Shown piece after piece: positions 22,102 to 31,445 of a stretch of DNA of 32,334 nt (position 1 is the first letter of the stretch; each line of letters begins with the position of its first letter). The stretch lies in NCBI GenBank assembly GCA_020850315.1, contig JADZEY010000052.1:1-32334 (forward strand), given 5' to 3'. The DNA is from Armatimonadota bacterium (GTDB lineage: Bacteria > Bacteroidota > Ignavibacteria > OLB7). The notes below the pieces were generated by a model. That model searched no databases. It saw only the letters and a list, made by a program, of their open reading frames with translations, and had not been told where the DNA came from. A program made the position numbers and the translations under genes.

Positions 22102-22932
22102 ATGAAATTAGTGCAGCCTTCACTGTTTGGGAAACGCATTGTTGCGTTGCTTCTCTCCTGCTTCTTCCTTTCAGCATCTGCCGCCCTATCGCAGCCACAG
22201 CCTTCGGATCCGTTAGGCGAAGTCCTTCGGACGTATCCACGCATTGGGTTGGAAGTTGGGTTGTCGTCGGCATGGCAGTCGGGGGAATATCTGACAGGGT
22301 GCGGCGATTTCAAAGAAGGAGCAGCCATCAATGGAGTGATTGCCCTTGCCTACGACCACCCACTCAGTGGCGATAAACTGCGATTTGAGGCGTTGCTTGG
22401 CTTTCAGGGGCGAAGCGTCAGCAGCAGCTACAACTCGCGCGAGAACGTTCTGCTGAACACGAACAACGGGTTGGTGCGGACTGATGTTGATTTTGAGAAT
22501 CAGGGTGAGTTCAACACCAGCATGTTCTTTGTTCTTCCCTCTTTGAAATATTATTTCGGGAAAGCGGTGTATGCTGGCGTTGGGGCAAGCGGTAATTTTG
22601 TGACCGGTGCATCCAGCCAATACACCAAAAACATCTTGTCGCGGACGGTGCTGATTAACGAGTTAGGGTTGTCGGATGTGTACTATGCCGAAGGGGAATC
22701 CTCCGACCCGTACTCCAAGGTCTATCCGGCAGAAGAGCGCGAGGATGTCAACAGCTTCACGGCTGATCTGGTCTTCTACGCTGGGCTTGAATTCCCGATT
22801 ACCGAAAGCAAGAAACTTCGGCTTGGCCCGCGACTGATGTACACCCTTCCGCTGATGCCACACGTCAGCACCCCCGAGCTTCGGCTGAATTCGTTCCAGG
22901 TTTTAATTGGCGGACGGTACGTGCTGGATTAG
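22102..22932 (+). CDS. Outer-membrane beta-barrel protein
   Basis: 276 residues. The signal peptide runs to about residue 30 (ASAALS before QPQ). The rest alternates short amphipathic strands with Gly/Asn/Ser turns (for example RIGLEVGLSSAWQSG, LRFEALLGFQG, VYAGVGASGNFVTG) and ends FQVLIGGRYVLD, a typical C-terminal barrel strand. It resembles the PorT/OmpA-barrel class of Bacteroidota outer-membrane proteins. The ligand is unknown. It precedes the large surface protein by 84 bases on the same strand, so the two may be co-transcribed. Confidence 0.75.
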   Translation: MKLVQPSLFGKRIVALLLSCFFLSASAALSQPQPSDPLGEVLRTYPRIGLEVGLSSAWQSGEYLTGCGDFKEGAAINGVIALAYDHPLSGDKLRFEALLGFQGRSVSSSYNSRENVLLNTNNGLVRTDVDFENQGEFNTSMFFVLPSLKYYFGKAVYAGVGASGNFVTGASSQYTKNILSRTVLINELGLSDVYYAEGESSDPYSKVYPAEEREDVNSFTADLVFYAGLEFPITESKKLRLGPRLMYTLPLMPHVSTPELRLNSFQVLIGGRYVLD

Positions 22933-23016
22933 CCCAGTCTCCTTCCCTACTCTGCTGCGCTATGCCATGGGTTGCCATGATGCCAGCTTCTCCGATTCCA
23001 ACATCTAACTACCGAT

Positions 23017-26000
23017 ATGACAGATTCTACCAAATGTCTGCCGCCATGCGCTGCGCTGTGGCGGCAACTTTTATTTGCACTGCTACCACTGCTTGCGTTG
23101 GTAAGCGGAGTGCTTCCGGCACAAACTATTGTGAACGTTGGCAACCCGTATATCCAAGCCAACATCACCAAGCAGCAGAAGTCAGGGAAATTCTGGATTA
23201 CCGCTGGCCCGCAAGGGAACACCACGCGGTTTCTGTTCCAAAGCAGCGAACAGATCACCAGCCACGTTGTGTTCCGCATTGACCAACCGGGCCAATCCCC
23301 CCGATTCTTCTGCAACGTTCCCAACCCCTGGATGAACGCCCGCCCCAAGTACCAGGGGCAGGATGTCCCCTTCGTCCCCTACGATAGCATGTATCAATCC
23401 CCCGATACGGTGATGATCATCTGGAAAAACATTGGGGGATATGAGATAAAAATGCGCTGGATTCCCGAAAAGCGATTGACCCCGTACGATAACGGAGCCG
23501 ATATGCTGATCGAGTGGCAGTATGAAAAAAAAGCGTTCAACAACGTTACCCTCAGCATTGTGCTGATGCTGGATGGCGTGAACAGCGATGCCACAAACCT
23601 TAGCGGTGGGTCGGGAGATCAATCGTCAATCCTAACAAGCGAGGGGTACTTCCCCGCCAATGTTACCGGGAAGCGGTTTGGAAACACGAACAACACTACC
23701 GACCGCATCCCCGATTTCTACCACATCGGGAATTTCATCTACTCCCTCCCCCTCAACACTATCTACCCTATTCACCGGTTGCGCGGGGCCACCCACAACG
23801 GAACCCCAGTCACCACCCCATCGCTGTTTGCGCTCAGTGATTGGAAGCATTTGTGGGATGTGGCCTGGGATCTGCCGCCGGCCGTTGGAAACGCACAGAT
23901 GGTGGATTGCGCCACCTTCATGCGGTGGGAAAATCTTGCCGGAAGCGGAACGGTTCGCACGGCCTTCGGGTTGAACAACAAATCCGGAAACGACCTGTAC
24001 ACCTGCCGCGACTCCATCCTGTTTGTTGACATCCGCGCCAAACGCCTTGTGACGCAGAAGGTGAAAAACGGGCCATATAACCCAACCCAAGTGTTGGTTG
24101 AGATGTGGATCACCAACTTGAATCACCAGTTTGATATTGCCCCAGAAATCCGCTTGGAGGTTCCGTTGCAATCCATGCCAAATGGAACCCAACGGCTTAC
24201 GCTGGATGCCTCCACCCCAGCAATGCAGTACATCCAACTGCAAGAACGCTCCACCGGAAAACTGACCTGGCTGCTGAACATTGCCCCCAACTCCAAGGAC
24301 ACGTTAGTACGGCTGCGATTCTACCAAAAGCCAGCCAGCAACAAGCCAGAAAAATTGTTCCGCGATGGCTGCGATCCACTGGTGACGGTCATCGGCTACC
24401 AAGATCCGCCAGCCAACCCGCCGCCCGATACGTTGGCTCCAATACTGGAAGCTACCGGTTCGGGCCGTGCGGAAACCGCCTACTGGAATTTCCGCAGCTA
24501 CGACCGCCACCTCGGGTTCAACTACGACTCCGGGATTGACAGCATCCAGATTGTCCGCAACGACAACAACAACTTCAAGCTGGATGTCCTTCCGCCAAAC
24601 TTCAAGCGGTGCGACACCAGCCTGACGCTGAACATGGTTGCCAGTGTGATTGACACAACAAAAGCTGGCCACATTGAATTCTGCATCTTCGACTGCAAGG
24701 GGAACAGCACCTGCGACACGGTGTCGTACAATCCCCGGCCCGACACCTTCAAGCCAACGATTGACTCCATCTACGCGCCGTATGTAGTCCCGTTCTGCAA
24801 TGCACGGATCTATGAAGTGTTCCTGAGCGACAGCGTGAACCAAGAACCATCGGCGGGGGATAATGGTTTTGGCACGATTGAGGTTGTTGGCACGCCGGTC
24901 AACTTCAAGCCGATTGAACTCAACTTCGACCGTGGCGGGGCGGCCATTCAGCCGTTCGATAAACGGGCCACATTCCGTGCCGAAGTGATTGATTCGATGC
25001 AGGATGGCAGCATCCGCATCCGCGTTGCCGACTTTGCCGGGAACGACACCATCCTGACGTTCACCTACTGCACCCTTCCCGACACCTTGCCGCCGGTTGG
25101 GAATGTGACCCCAATGGGAACAACCGGGCAGCAGTGGCAGATTGAAGCCAGCGACACAGCCGCGTGGGATCGTGGATTGCAGGAGCTTGTGGTGCTGAGC
25201 AATCTGAACAACAACATCACATTCAATGGCCAGGACCCCGCAAGCGTTGCCTGGCCAATTGTGTCCGGGATGCGCTCCTTCACCGGACTGGGAACATTCC
25301 AAGTGGTGGATGACAAAAACGATGCCGAACTGGTGTTGGTGATTCGCGACACCTACTACGGCAGCAACCCCGCACGCCATGCCGACACATTGACGATGCG
25401 GTTCTTCGGAACCCCCGACACCATGGCTCCGAACTTCACCAACGCCACGTTTGCCCCCGACCCCGCAAGCACCGGAATGGTGGCGGATATTGAGGTGAAC
25501 GACATCCACTACGTGGGCAACAACGAACTCTACAAGTACGACCTGGGGTTGGCAACAATCACCGTGGATCCGGCACGTACCACGCCAAATATGCGGGTGC
25601 GCCCGTTGCGGCCAATAGCGTTTGCGGCGGGGGATATGCAGACCACATTCCAGATTGAGGTGCTGGACACACTGGCAAGCACTATCCGCGACAGCATCTG
25701 TTTTGAGGCCACAGACCTTGCCGGAAACAAATCCACGCGCTGCTACTACTACCCGGTTGTCCCCGATCTACGCAGTCCAATCTTCCTTGGGCAGCTTTCC
25801 AGCGACCGTACTACCATTACCGGAACCGCCACCGATGCCCGCCCCTACGACCGTGGGCTTGGCTCGGTGACGCTGGAAAACCCGGTGAACCTTGATCCAA
25901 ATTTCCTGCTGACCAACCTTCGCGGGGTTGCATCGGCTGCGGTGAGCATTGCCGTGGTGGATCCCAACAAACCTGTGGCCGGAACATTGGTGATCCGTGA

Positions 26001-26856
26001 TGTTATCGGCGATGCCACAAGCACGCCAGAGCTTGCCGAGGTTCACATCCGGCGCATCCCCTTCTACCTTCCAACCAGCGGCTTCACGCTGAAGGTGCCG
26101 CCAGTGGTGGAAGGTGAGCAGCAGTTCGATGCGCCGATTACCGTGACCGATAGCTTCCCGGGAGGGGTGATAAACTCGGTGATGTTCGATGTACGGTACA
26201 GCGGGCTGATTGAGTACAAAGGGGTGCGCAGCGTTACGGCCACCAGCACCGCAACACCAGCAGGTGGTGGGGTGCTGAAGATGGATGTGCGCCCGGCAAG
26301 CCGCCAGTACCAGATTGGGGACACCATTGCTGTGCTGCAATTCGCCACGCTGCCATCAACCGACGTGACGGAGTTCCGCGTGGGGATTACCGATGGCACA
26401 CAGATGGTGAACGCTGGGATAGGAGCCAGCTTCAGCGATGCCGCCATCGGCGATACAGCAAGCTCAATCCTGACGGTTCCCGCCAGTTTCTTCAAGCCTT
26501 CCTCCGATTCGGTAGGCTACCACAACGGCGTTTGCCAGCGGGTGCTGGCCACCACTGGCGGCAACCTGAAGGCAACCGGGCTTGCGCTGCTCCGGATCAG
26601 CCCGCAACCAGCTGGGCTAAGCGGCGGGCGAACGCTTCAGTTGATGATCCGCGAGCTTCCCGCCGATGGCGTTCGCTTAGAGCTTGTGACCGCCGACGGC
26701 TCGCTTGCCGAAACAATCCGCTTGGAATCGAAGGGAGGGGAATCAGTAACAGGGGTAGAGTTCACGTTGCCGCCAACGGTGGCTCCGGGGGTGTACTTCC
26801 TACGGCTAACCGGCGCAACGGGGGTGGATTGGGGGAAGGTGATTGTTACCGAATAA
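23017..26856 (+). CDS. Large secreted surface protein with five Ig-like repeats and T9SS-like C-terminus
   Basis: 1279 residues. The signal peptide ends at about 36 (GVLPA before QTI). The N-terminal region (about 40-460) is beta-rich and unassigned. Five repeats of about 104-114 residues follow, each opened by a PDT/PDL-x-x-P motif at about 470, 574, 688, 800 and 914 and containing a D-x-G-(L/F)-x-x-(I/V) motif (for example YDRGLGSVTLEN, YDLGLATITVD); they are probably Ig-like domains. A further beta domain (about 1010-1190) precedes a C-terminal 85-90 residues reading LLRISPQPAG ... GVYFLRLTGATGVDWGKVIVTE in register with T9SS type A sorting domains. It is likely a cell-surface adhesin or matrix protein. 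A strong terminator lies 17 bases past the stop. Confidence 0.75.
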   Translation: MTDSTKCLPPCAALWRQLLFALLPLLALVSGVLPAQTIVNVGNPYIQANITKQQKSGKFWITAGPQGNTTRFLFQSSEQITSHVVFRIDQPGQSPRFFCNVPNPWMNARPKYQGQDVPFVPYDSMYQSPDTVMIIWKNIGGYEIKMRWIPEKRLTPYDNGADMLIEWQYEKKAFNNVTLSIVLMLDGVNSDATNLSGGSGDQSSILTSEGYFPANVTGKRFGNTNNTTDRIPDFYHIGNFIYSLPLNTIYPIHRLRGATHNGTPVTTPSLFALSDWKHLWDVAWDLPPAVGNAQMVDCATFMRWENLAGSGTVRTAFGLNNKSGNDLYTCRDSILFVDIRAKRLVTQKVKNGPYNPTQVLVEMWITNLNHQFDIAPEIRLEVPLQSMPNGTQRLTLDASTPAMQYIQLQERSTGKLTWLLNIAPNSKDTLVRLRFYQKPASNKPEKLFRDGCDPLVTVIGYQDPPANPPPDTLAPILEATGSGRAETAYWNFRSYDRHLGFNYDSGIDSIQIVRNDNNNFKLDVLPPNFKRCDTSLTLNMVASVIDTTKAGHIEFCIFDCKGNSTCDTVSYNPRPDTFKPTIDSIYAPYVVPFCNARIYEVFLSDSVNQEPSAGDNGFGTIEVVGTPVNFKPIELNFDRGGAAIQPFDKRATFRAEVIDSMQDGSIRIRVADFAGNDTILTFTYCTLPDTLPPVGNVTPMGTTGQQWQIEASDTAAWDRGLQELVVLSNLNNNITFNGQDPASVAWPIVSGMRSFTGLGTFQVVDDKNDAELVLVIRDTYYGSNPARHADTLTMRFFGTPDTMAPNFTNATFAPDPASTGMVADIEVNDIHYVGNNELYKYDLGLATITVDPARTTPNMRVRPLRPIAFAAGDMQTTFQIEVLDTLASTIRDSICFEATDLAGNKSTRCYYYPVVPDLRSPIFLGQLSSDRTTITGTATDARPYDRGLGSVTLENPVNLDPNFLLTNLRGVASAAVSIAVVDPNKPVAGTLVIRDVIGDATSTPELAEVHIRRIPFYLPTSGFTLKVPPVVEGEQQFDAPITVTDSFPGGVINSVMFDVRYSGLIEYKGVRSVTATSTATPAGGGVLKMDVRPASRQYQIGDTIAVLQFATLPSTDVTEFRVGITDGTQMVNAGIGASFSDAAIGDTASSILTVPASFFKPSSDSVGYHNGVCQRVLATTGGNLKATGLALLRISPQPAGLSGGRTLQLMIRELPADGVRLELVTADGSLAETIRLESKGGESVTGVEFTLPPTVAPGVYFLRLTGATGVDWGKVIVTE

Positions 26857-26872
26857 CAACCCGATAGCATTG

Positions 26873-26930
26873 CAAGTAGCCGGTGTGCGTTCTCTCTGGA
26901 TAGAACTCACACCGGCTACTTGTTTATTGT
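26873..26930 (+). terminator. Strong terminator of the surface-protein gene
   Basis: caagtagccggtgtg (26873-26887) pairs perfectly over 15 bp with 26908-26922. The loop (26888-26907) contains a nested gttct/agaac pair. tgtttattgttt follows the stem. Confidence 0.7.
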
Positions 26931-26981
26931 TTAGAAGCTGTCGAATCCCGTCGTTGGAAGTGTTGGTCGTGTGTTTATGCC

Positions 26982-27064
26982 GCCCTTTCAGGGCTTGGAT
27001 TGTTGTTGGTGTACGACTACCCAGGGCACTGCCCTGGGCTATGGTAATGCGCCCCGTTGGGGCG
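26982..27064. repeat. Triple-hairpin dispersed element in the 26857-27603 gap
   Basis: Three hairpins, each with a 3-base loop, are spaced regularly: gccct-ttc-agggc (26982-26994), cccagggc-act-gccctggg (27020-27038) and cgcccc-gtt-ggggcg (27050-27064). I know similar hairpin rows as dispersed repeats in several bacterial phyla. Short ORFs across this gap are translations of repeats; I see no gene in it. Confidence 0.6.
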
Positions 27065-27109
27065 TGGATGGAGGGAGAAGGGAGCCGATAGGCCGTGTCG
27101 AAGCCGCCG

Positions 27110-27140
27110 GATGCTATCTGGGGTCAAGCGTATCCGGAGG
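27110..27140. repeat. Further inverted repeat in the 26857-27603 gap
   Basis: ccggat and atccgg form the outer arms of an inverted repeat around gctatctggggtcaagcgt (about 27110-27140). It continues the hairpin-rich stretch and has no coding support. Confidence 0.4.
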
Positions 27141-27276
27141 GCTTGGCAACGCACCTCCATTTCCCCCCCTCCCGAATCCAGCAAGTACAATTCCCCTCCC
27201 GTGGAGGGTGCGAACGATAAACTCCCTAACTTCGCTCTCGTTCTTCTGCTCAGAATGCAACTCCCACCGTTCGGTA

Positions 27277-27294
27277 GCCGAGCAGACGCTCGGC
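27277..27294. repeat. Dispersed palindrome, copy 2
   Basis: Identical to 6001-6018 (gccgagcagacgctcggc), with aatccc following where copy 1 has gatccc. Confidence 0.8.
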
Positions 27295-27603
27295 AATCCC
27301 AAGGGGCAATAACTGGATTACCATGGACAAGGATCAATCACTGCCGCGTGCGCAGCGGTGATTGGAGTGCTGAGCGGGCGGTGGTTGTGGTGAAGTGAGT
27401 GAGGGTGATGTTTTACTCACATCAAAGGAGTACCTCTTGTTCCCTATATTCTGAGAAGAAGTGGCTTGCAAAACGCTATCCAAGTAGTCTGCTATCCAGC
27501 CGTGATAGATGCTTGCAAACCACTTGGTTCCGAGCATAGACTCGCCCGCACACGCAACGGCTTCTTTCCATCTTTACTGTAATAACAAACCAATTAGAAC
27601 CAC

Positions 27604-28047
27604 ATGAAGCAACTATCACAATGGTTAGACTCTGCCAACAGCCGTGACCTCGGGCTTCTTCTGCTTCGATTGTTTGCTGGCTGCGCATTGGCGTTTGCCC
27701 ACGGCTACAACAAGGTGTTTGGCGACATCACCAAGTTTGCCCAAGGGGTAAAGGAAATGGGGTTTCCCGCACCGGAATTTTTTGCCACGATGGCGGGGTA
27801 TTCGGAATTTTTTGGCGGGCTGCTGCTTGCGCTTGGATTAGGCACACGAATCAGCACTGTGCTGATTGCCGGGACGATGATTGTTGCAGGGTTCATCCGC
27901 CATGCCAGCGACCCATTTCAGACGCGAGAACTTTCATTAATGTATCTGTACGTGGCCACGCTCTTCTTTTTTGTGGGGCCCGGGCGGTACAGCATAGATG
28001 GCATGATTGCGAAAAGGAAGCTGAAACCACAGCAGCAAACCCAGTAG
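27604..28047 (+). CDS. DoxX family membrane protein
   Basis: 147 residues with four predicted membrane helices (about 15-35, 60-80, 84-104 and 110-130). LLLLRLFAGCALAFAHGYNK followed by the GYSEFFGGLLLALGLGTRI segment matches the DoxX/DoxD-like family. These proteins are linked to redox or sulfur metabolism in some organisms, but the biochemical role here is unknown. It stands alone between a repeat-filled gap and the liv genes. Confidence 0.85.
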   Translation: MKQLSQWLDSANSRDLGLLLLRLFAGCALAFAHGYNKVFGDITKFAQGVKEMGFPAPEFFATMAGYSEFFGGLLLALGLGTRISTVLIAGTMIVAGFIRHASDPFQTRELSLMYLYVATLFFFVGPGRYSIDGMIAKRKLKPQQQTQ

Positions 28048-28184
28048 CGATAACGCCCAACATTAGAACCGCCCGTTTGGAACATAGCCCGAAGTTGTGG
28101 TACTATTGCCGCACTTTTGTCAGGGGGACGGTTCCTACATCATTCCCTGCATAACTACTTCCGAACCATACTAACACCAGATTC

Positions 28185-29354
28185 ATGAACCTTCGTCTGC
28201 TTACAACGGCAGCAGCAATTGCGTTGTTTACGCTTGCCGGATGCTCCAAAAGTGACAGTGGCGACAAGCCCACAGAAGCTGCCACCATCAAAATCGGCCA
28301 GATCGCTTCGATGACTGGCAAAGAAGCAACCTTCGGCCAGCAAGTTGATGATGGCATCAAATTGGCGATTGAAGAGATCAATAATGCCGGCGGGCTGCTT
28401 GGGAAAAAAGTGGAGTTGATTACCGAGGACACCCAATCGCAAACGCCGCCAACCAAAACGGCAATGGAAAAATTGGTCAGCAAGGATCAAGTGGTTGCTG
28501 TGATTGGTGAAGTTGCCAGCAGCCGCTCGATGGCTGCCGCACCAATCGCCGAGCGTGGGAAGGTGACGCTCCTTTCGCCAGCCAGCACCAACAGCAACGT
28601 CACGCTGGATAAAGATGGGAAGACCTTAGGCTACGTCTATCGCATCTGCTTCATTGACCCGTTCCAGGGAACGGTGATGGCCAAGTTCGCAAGCGAAAAC
28701 CTGAAAGCAAAGAACATTGCAGTCCTGAAAGACAACGCCAACGACTACTCGGTCGGGCTTGCCAAAAACTTCACCGAGACCTTCACCAAAAACGGCGGAA
28801 CCATTGTTGAAGAACAAGCCTACGAAGGTGGACAAACCGACTTCAAAGCGCAGCTGACAGCAATCAAAGCCAAAAACCCAGAAGCAATTTTTGTCCCGGG
28901 ATACTACACCGAAGTAAGCCTGATTGCCCAACAAGCACGTGAGCTTGGAATCAAGGCCCCACTGCTTGGCGGCGACGGCTGGGACAGCCCAGTGCTGACG
29001 CAAGGGGCAGCAAAAGAAGCGCTGGAAGGCTCATTCTTCAGCAACCACTACTCCGAGCAAGACACCAGCGCGGTGGTGTTGGAGTTCATCAAGCGATTCA
29101 AAGCAAAATATAACGAGACCCCGGGGGCAATGTCGGCATTGGGCTACGACGCAATGAACATCATTGCCAAGGTTATTAAGGATGGCGGAAAAGCCGATGC
29201 GGAATCCATTGCCAAAGGCTTAGCAACCCTGAAAGACTACCCAGGCGTTACCGGAAAAATCACCATTGACGCGCAACACAACGCCAACAAACCAGCAGTG
29301 GTGTTGCAGATCAAGGATGGGAAATACAGCTACTACTCAACAATCGCCCCCTAA
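28185..29354 (+). CDS. livJ: Branched-chain amino-acid ABC transporter substrate-binding lipoprotein
   Basis: 389 residues. A lipoprotein signal ends LFTLAGC (lipidated C20), so the protein is membrane-anchored in the periplasm rather than free as in E. coli. The rest is a Leu/Ile/Val-binding type I periplasmic-binding-protein fold: KIGQIASMTGKEATFGQQVD (strand 1 and ligand loop), DGIKLAIEEINNAGGLLGKK and VVAVIGEVASSRSMAAAPI are characteristic. The ligand may be a branched-chain amino acid, an amide or urea; the family is broad. A perfect hairpin terminator lies between it and livH, which would keep expression of the binding protein above that of the membrane parts. Confidence 0.9.
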   Translation: MNLRLLTTAAAIALFTLAGCSKSDSGDKPTEAATIKIGQIASMTGKEATFGQQVDDGIKLAIEEINNAGGLLGKKVELITEDTQSQTPPTKTAMEKLVSKDQVVAVIGEVASSRSMAAAPIAERGKVTLLSPASTNSNVTLDKDGKTLGYVYRICFIDPFQGTVMAKFASENLKAKNIAVLKDNANDYSVGLAKNFTETFTKNGGTIVEEQAYEGGQTDFKAQLTAIKAKNPEAIFVPGYYTEVSLIAQQARELGIKAPLLGGDGWDSPVLTQGAAKEALEGSFFSNHYSEQDTSAVVLEFIKRFKAKYNETPGAMSALGYDAMNIIAKVIKDGGKADAESIAKGLATLKDYPGVTGKITIDAQHNANKPAVVLQIKDGKYSYYSTIAP

Positions 29355-29368
29355 ACCAATTCAGAACC

Positions 29369-29413
29369 AGCGGGCCGCACCAGCAAAAAAAGTCATGCGG
29401 CCCGCTGTTTTTT
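29369..29413 (+). terminator. Intercistronic terminator between livJ and livH
   Basis: agcgggccgca (29369-29379) pairs perfectly over 11 bp with 29396-29406, followed by gtttttt. The A-run in the loop and the T-tract make this a textbook intrinsic terminator. As livH lies 38 bases further on, it probably acts as a partial stop. Confidence 0.8.
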
Positions 29414-29450
29414 CCTTCCCCTCTGTCCGTCCCTTCACAACGCTCTTTCA

Positions 29451-30359
29451 ATGGAAGAATTTCTACAACAGGTCATCAACGGTCTGTCGTTGGGCGCAAT
29501 CTATGCGTTGATTGCCTTGGGCTACACCATGATTTATGGGGTGCTACGGTTCATCAATTTCGCCCACGGCGATGTCTTCATGGTTGGTGCCTACATCGGT
29601 TTTTTTATCTATCCCCTCCTCTCCGAATCGCTTGGGACCGGATACCTAACGGCGTTTGCGGTGCTGCTTGCGGCAATGCTTGGCTGCGGCCTGCTTGGGG
29701 TGACGATTGAGTTTCTGGCCTATCGCCCGCTACGGAACCGCCCCAAACTCACGGTTCTTATCACCGCTATCGGCGTTTCACTGTTTCTGGAGTACACCGG
29801 CCAAATTGATTTCGTCTTCGGCGCCGACTATAAAACATATCCAACGTTGGTGGAGCGCTCGGCGGTCTTTTCCGGCAGCGGATTATCGCTGGGAAGCGAC
29901 CAAGTGATTGTGTTTGTTGTGGCCATTGTGCTTATGCTGCTGCTGCGGGTGCTTGTGATGAAAACAAAAATTGGCATTGCCATGCGTGCCCTCTCCATGA
30001 ATTTAAGCGCGGCCTCGCTGATGGGAATCAACACCAACAGGGTGATCTCCTTCACCTTTTTTATTGGCTCGGCACTGGCCGGCGCGGGGGCAACGCTCTA
30101 CGCCATGAGCTATCCCAAAATCAACCCACTGATGGGGGTTCTGCCCGGCTTAAAAGCATTTGTGGCGGCGGTGCTTGGGGGGATTGGGAATATCCCCGGC
30201 GCAGTGTTCGGCTCCTTCTTTATTGGTACTGCCGAAACCATGACCGCAGGCTACATCAGCCCCACCTTCCGCGATGCCATCGTCTTCGGCATCCTAATTC
30301 TGATCCTGATCTTCAAGCCGTCCGGCCTGTTGGGGAAAGGAGGTGTTGAGAAAGTATGA
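29451..30359 (+). CDS. livH: Branched-chain amino-acid ABC transporter permease LivH
   Basis: 302 residues with about eight membrane helices. QQVINGLSLGAIYALIALGY followed by TMIYGVLRFINFAHGD is the classic LivH N-terminus. GIAMRALSMNLSAASLMGIN is the coupling-loop region that contacts the ATPases. LGGIGNIPGAVFGS is the conserved segment near the C-terminus. It pairs with LivM to form the channel. Its stop overlaps the livM ATG (ATGA), indicating translational coupling. Confidence 0.95.
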   Translation: MEEFLQQVINGLSLGAIYALIALGYTMIYGVLRFINFAHGDVFMVGAYIGFFIYPLLSESLGTGYLTAFAVLLAAMLGCGLLGVTIEFLAYRPLRNRPKLTVLITAIGVSLFLEYTGQIDFVFGADYKTYPTLVERSAVFSGSGLSLGSDQVIVFVVAIVLMLLLRVLVMKTKIGIAMRALSMNLSAASLMGINTNRVISFTFFIGSALAGAGATLYAMSYPKINPLMGVLPGLKAFVAAVLGGIGNIPGAVFGSFFIGTAETMTAGYISPTFRDAIVFGILILILIFKPSGLLGKGGVEKV

Positions 30360-31357
30360 ACAAGGTTGCACGCCCGTACCTTTTCCTTCTGCTTGGTATC
30401 ATCATTGCCTTTGGATTATCGGCCTGGGCCGATGGCATCAATCCCTACGACCAGCGAATCGTGATGAGCATTGGGATCAACATGATCCTTGCCGCTTCGC
30501 TCAATCTGATTAACGGGTTCACTGGCCAATTCTCGTTGGGCCATGCTGGATTTATGTCAATCGGAGCCTACGGTGCGGCCATTTTCACCACGATGATTGC
30601 CCCCGGAATGCTGGGCGAAGTTGCCGGCACCGGAATGCAAGATGTGGCGTTATTCATGGGATTGCTGTTCGGCGGAATTATTTCGGCCCTGATCGGGGTG
30701 CTTGTTGGCATCCCCTCGCTTCGGCTGAAAGGGGATTATCTGGCAATCGTGACGCTGGGGTTTGGCGAAATTATCCGCGTCATTATTCAGAATATCCCCT
30801 CGCTTGGTGGATCGCTGGGAATTGCGAACATCCCACGCTACACCACATTTTTTTGGGTGTTTTTTATTGTGGCTATTGTGGTGTTTTTTATTCAACAACT
30901 AACAAAATCAACCTACGGACAAGGCTTCCTTGCCGTTCGCGATGATGAAATTGCTGCTGAAGCAATGGGGGTAAACACCACACGCTACAAAGTGGAAGCG
31001 TTTGTGATCGGCGCATTTTTTGCCGGCGTTGCTGGCGGATTATATGGCCATTACAACGAACTTATCCGCCCCGCTGATTTCGACTTTTTGAAGTCGGTAG
31101 AAATCATCGTGATGGTGATTCTTGGCGGAATGGGGTCCACCTACGGTGTGCTGTTTGCTGCTGCTTTGCTAACCTACGTCCCGGAATTTTTACGCGGATT
31201 CGAACTGTTCGGCGTGAAATTCGACAGCTTCCGAATGTCCATCTACTCCCTTATTCTGATTATCCTGATGCTGACCAGACCGCAAGGCTTGTTTGGCGGG
31301 ATTAATTTCAAAAAGCTGATGAAAGTAGGACGGAAATCGGTGGTTGGGAATCAGTGA
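30356..31357 (+). CDS. livM: Branched-chain amino-acid ABC transporter permease LivM
   Basis: 333 residues. INMILAASLNLINGFTGQFS followed by LGHAGFMSIGAYGAA is the family hallmark. RDDEIAAEAMGVNTTRYKVEAF is the ATPase-coupling loop, and GGMGSTYGVLFAAALLTYVP closes the membrane domain. The last codons (KSVVGNQ) and the stop lie at the edge of a heptanucleotide array, so the C-terminus may be array-derived. It overlaps livH by 4 bases and is followed by livG after 88 bases. Confidence 0.95.
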   Translation: MNKVARPYLFLLLGIIIAFGLSAWADGINPYDQRIVMSIGINMILAASLNLINGFTGQFSLGHAGFMSIGAYGAAIFTTMIAPGMLGEVAGTGMQDVALFMGLLFGGIISALIGVLVGIPSLRLKGDYLAIVTLGFGEIIRVIIQNIPSLGGSLGIANIPRYTTFFWVFFIVAIVVFFIQQLTKSTYGQGFLAVRDDEIAAEAMGVNTTRYKVEAFVIGAFFAGVAGGLYGHYNELIRPADFDFLKSVEIIVMVILGGMGSTYGVLFAAALLTYVPEFLRGFELFGVKFDSFRMSIYSLILIILMLTRPQGLFGGINFKKLMKVGRKSVVGNQ

Positions 31358-31390
31358 TTGAGGGTTGGGAGTTCGGTTTCGGGAATTGAT
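31342..31390 (+). repeat. Heptanucleotide array at the livM 3' end
   Basis: Seven-base units (ggttggg, aatcagt, gattgag, ggttggg, agttcgg, tttcggg, aattgat) span the livM stop. The same phasing is seen at the cusC 3' end. Confidence 0.6.
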
Positions 31391-31445
31391 AAAACAGACG
31401 TGATCGGTAAAAAACATGACTAACAACTGACCATTCTTCTTCGCG

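Noticed and set aside
24304-25509. Minus-strand open frame of 401 codons inside the surface-protein gene
   Set aside because: Opposite-strand shadow with no recognisable features; the plus-strand frame has a signal peptide, repeats and a sorting-like domain.
26971-27312. Possible small protein in the 26857-27603 gap
   Set aside because: The frame runs through three hairpins and a dispersed palindrome; it is a translated repeat region.
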